From: an uncultured Bacteroidia bacterium
GTDB lineage: Bacteria; Bacteroidota; Bacteroidia; Bacteroidales; UBA932
Direction of reading: 5' to 3'
Length of the DNA stretch: 7,340 nucleotides
NCBI GenBank assembly: GCA_902773305.1
Contig: CACYEB010000173.1
Span: 1-7,340, forward strand
In this document: piece by piece, positions 6,625 to 7,340 of the stretch
How positions within the stretch are numbered: the stretch's first letter is position 1
How the letters are laid out: each line of letters begins with the position of its first letter
Notes under the pieces: generated by a model
What the model saw: only the letters and a program-made list of their open reading frames with translations
What the model was told of the DNA's origin: nothing
The model's database searches: none
Made by a program: the position numbers and the translations under genes

Positions 6625-7257
6625 CTCTACGAACTGAATCTTGCCCAAATCTCGCGGTTTGGCTTCCGGATCTTCGTCAGGATAGCCGAGACCCACGATG
6701 ATGCGGAGCTTGTAGCCTTCGCTGAAATTAAGTTTGTCCAGGAATGGCCTTGCCTCGGGAATGTTGTTCATCATCATCACCGGACCCGCCATAACCACTG
6801 AACCCAACCCCAGAGATTTGGCTGCCAGGCAGACGTTCTCGCACAGAAGGCCGACGTTTATCAGGGACATACCCGTTTCGTCGTCAGGGCAGGCCACGGC
6901 AATGGCGGCGGTGGCGTTGCGGAGGACATTGCGGAACTTGGGATCGTCATCACCCACGGGGAAGGGAGACTTCCCCTTCATAACATTGGTAAGGCCGACA
7001 AAGTATTCCTCATTGTCAATTATACGCACCTCCCACTTCTGATGATTCATAGCGTTGGGAGCATTCACGCCGCATTCGGCAATCTGCTGCAGCACCTCTC
7101 GCGGCACGGCCTGATCGGTATAGTGCCGCACCGACCTGCGGGCCATAATGTTTTCGATAACGGGATTGGTCATATCGGATTCGGATTCTTTGGGTGCATT
7201 CTGCCCGCAACCGACGGCCAGTATGCACATAAATGCAACAACAAGTATTCGTTTCAT
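6622..7257 (-). CDS. Nitroreductase-family flavoprotein with lipoprotein signal peptide
   Basis: A 211-residue FMN-dependent nitroreductase-fold oxidoreductase. Family signatures are the FMN-phosphate motif ARRSVRHYTD (39-48), NAPNAMNHQKWEVRII (65-80), an INVGLLCENVCLAAKSLGLGS helix and turn, and the C-terminal IIVGLGYPDEDPEAKPRD. The family uses NAD(P)H to reduce nitroaromatics, quinones or flavins; the substrate here cannot be told. Unusually for this mostly cytoplasmic family, the N-terminus (MKR, hydrophobic core, LAVGC with Cys17, then an acidic SESD linker) is a lipoprotein signal, so the enzyme is probably anchored in the envelope. A start at Met29 (MTNPVIENIM) would give a conventional soluble nitroreductase, but the lipobox and start position 11 bases after rsmE favour the long form. 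It is convergent with the upstream plus-strand gene and likely cotranscribed with rsmE. Confidence 0.9.
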   Translation of the reverse strand: MKRILVVAFMCILAVGCGQNAPKESESDMTNPVIENIMARRSVRHYTDQAVPREVLQQIAECGVNAPNAMNHQKWEVRIIDNEEYFVGLTNVMKGKSPFPVGDDDPKFRNVLRNATAAIAVACPDDETGMSLINVGLLCENVCLAAKSLGLGSVVMAGPVMMMNNIPEARPFLDKLNFSEGYKLRIIVGLGYPDEDPEAKPRDLGKIQFVE

Positions 7258-7268
7258 AATATGCTGAT

Positions 7269-7340
7269 TTATTGAAAGTTCAGATAAACGGCGGCGGTGG
7301 CGGCCAGAGCCGCGGTTTCTATTCGGAGACGGGAGTCGCC
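7269..7340 (-). CDS. rsmE: 16S rRNA m3U1498 methyltransferase (RsmE), C-terminal end only
   Basis: The last 23 codons and the TAA stop (7269-7271) of a gene entering from the right edge. The peptide GDSRLRIETAALAATAAVYL matches the end of RsmE, where the G.(S/R)(I/L)LR.ETA motif forms part of the SAM-binding SPOUT knot. RsmE methylates N3 of U1498 in 16S rRNA. The stop lies 11 bases before the nitroreductase ATG, which suggests one transcript. The fragment is short, but the motif is distinctive. Confidence 0.85.
   Translation of the reverse strand, partial: GDSRLRIETAALAATAAVYLNFQ

Noticed and set aside
1..7340. tRNA/rRNA genes, CRISPR arrays, insertion sequences, phage or defence genes
   Set aside because: The window is filled by nine genes with tiny gaps. 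No direct-repeat array, transposase, integrase or RNA-gene sequence was seen.

Overview
The window looks like chromosomal DNA from a member of the Bacteroidales (phylum Bacteroidota). The evidence is the sigma-54 and SPOR proteins of Bacteroidales type, Bacteroidota-type lipoproteins (one with a K-x-D-D surface-export-like tail after the lipid Cys), TAnnTTTG-type -7 promoter elements instead of E. coli-type promoters, and the general absence of Shine-Dalgarno sequences before starts. The genus cannot be fixed from the sequence. There are no RNA genes, CRISPR arrays, insertion sequences or phage genes. Coding density is very high, and no stretch over 60 bases lacks a gene.

Layout. (1) 1-2078, minus strand: a tight three-gene operon read right to left. 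It holds a small LEA-type lipoprotein, a secreted SPOR-domain protein and rpoN (sigma-54), whose C-terminal DNA-binding end is cut off by the window edge. The first two genes share an ATGA stop/start overlap, and the SPOR stop and rpoN start are one base apart. (2) 2079-2133: a 55-bp divergent promoter region with outward-facing -7-like elements. (3) 2134-6611, plus strand: miaB (tRNA ms2i6A37 methylthiotransferase), then a 640-residue lipoprotein that joins a coiled-coil, collagen-like stalk to an SGNH sialate O-acetylesterase-type domain, then a 383-residue exported protein of unknown function. (4) 6612-7340, minus strand: a lipoprotein-type nitroreductase convergent with the previous gene, preceded by the last 23 codons of rsmE (16S rRNA m3U1498 methyltransferase).

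How the genes relate. Housekeeping RNA functions (miaB, rsmE, rpoN) are interleaved with envelope functions: two exported proteins with rpoN, a surface-type esterase and a secreted protein after miaB, and an exported flavoenzyme after rsmE. The esterase probably removes acetyl groups from glycans at the cell surface, if it is active.

The most unusual points are: (a) the esterase lacks both conserved acidic residues of its family's active-site blocks (WYQGESN is WYQGCSN, DIHP is IIHP); (b) the 383-residue protein resembles DUF922-type putative zinc proteases, but its HExxH motif is replaced by YNxxV and a beta-rich C-terminal domain is added, so it looks like an exported pseudoenzyme; (c) the nitroreductase carries a lipoprotein signal; (d) the rpoN operon may start with a nearly leaderless mRNA. 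No complete new defence or mobile system is visible.
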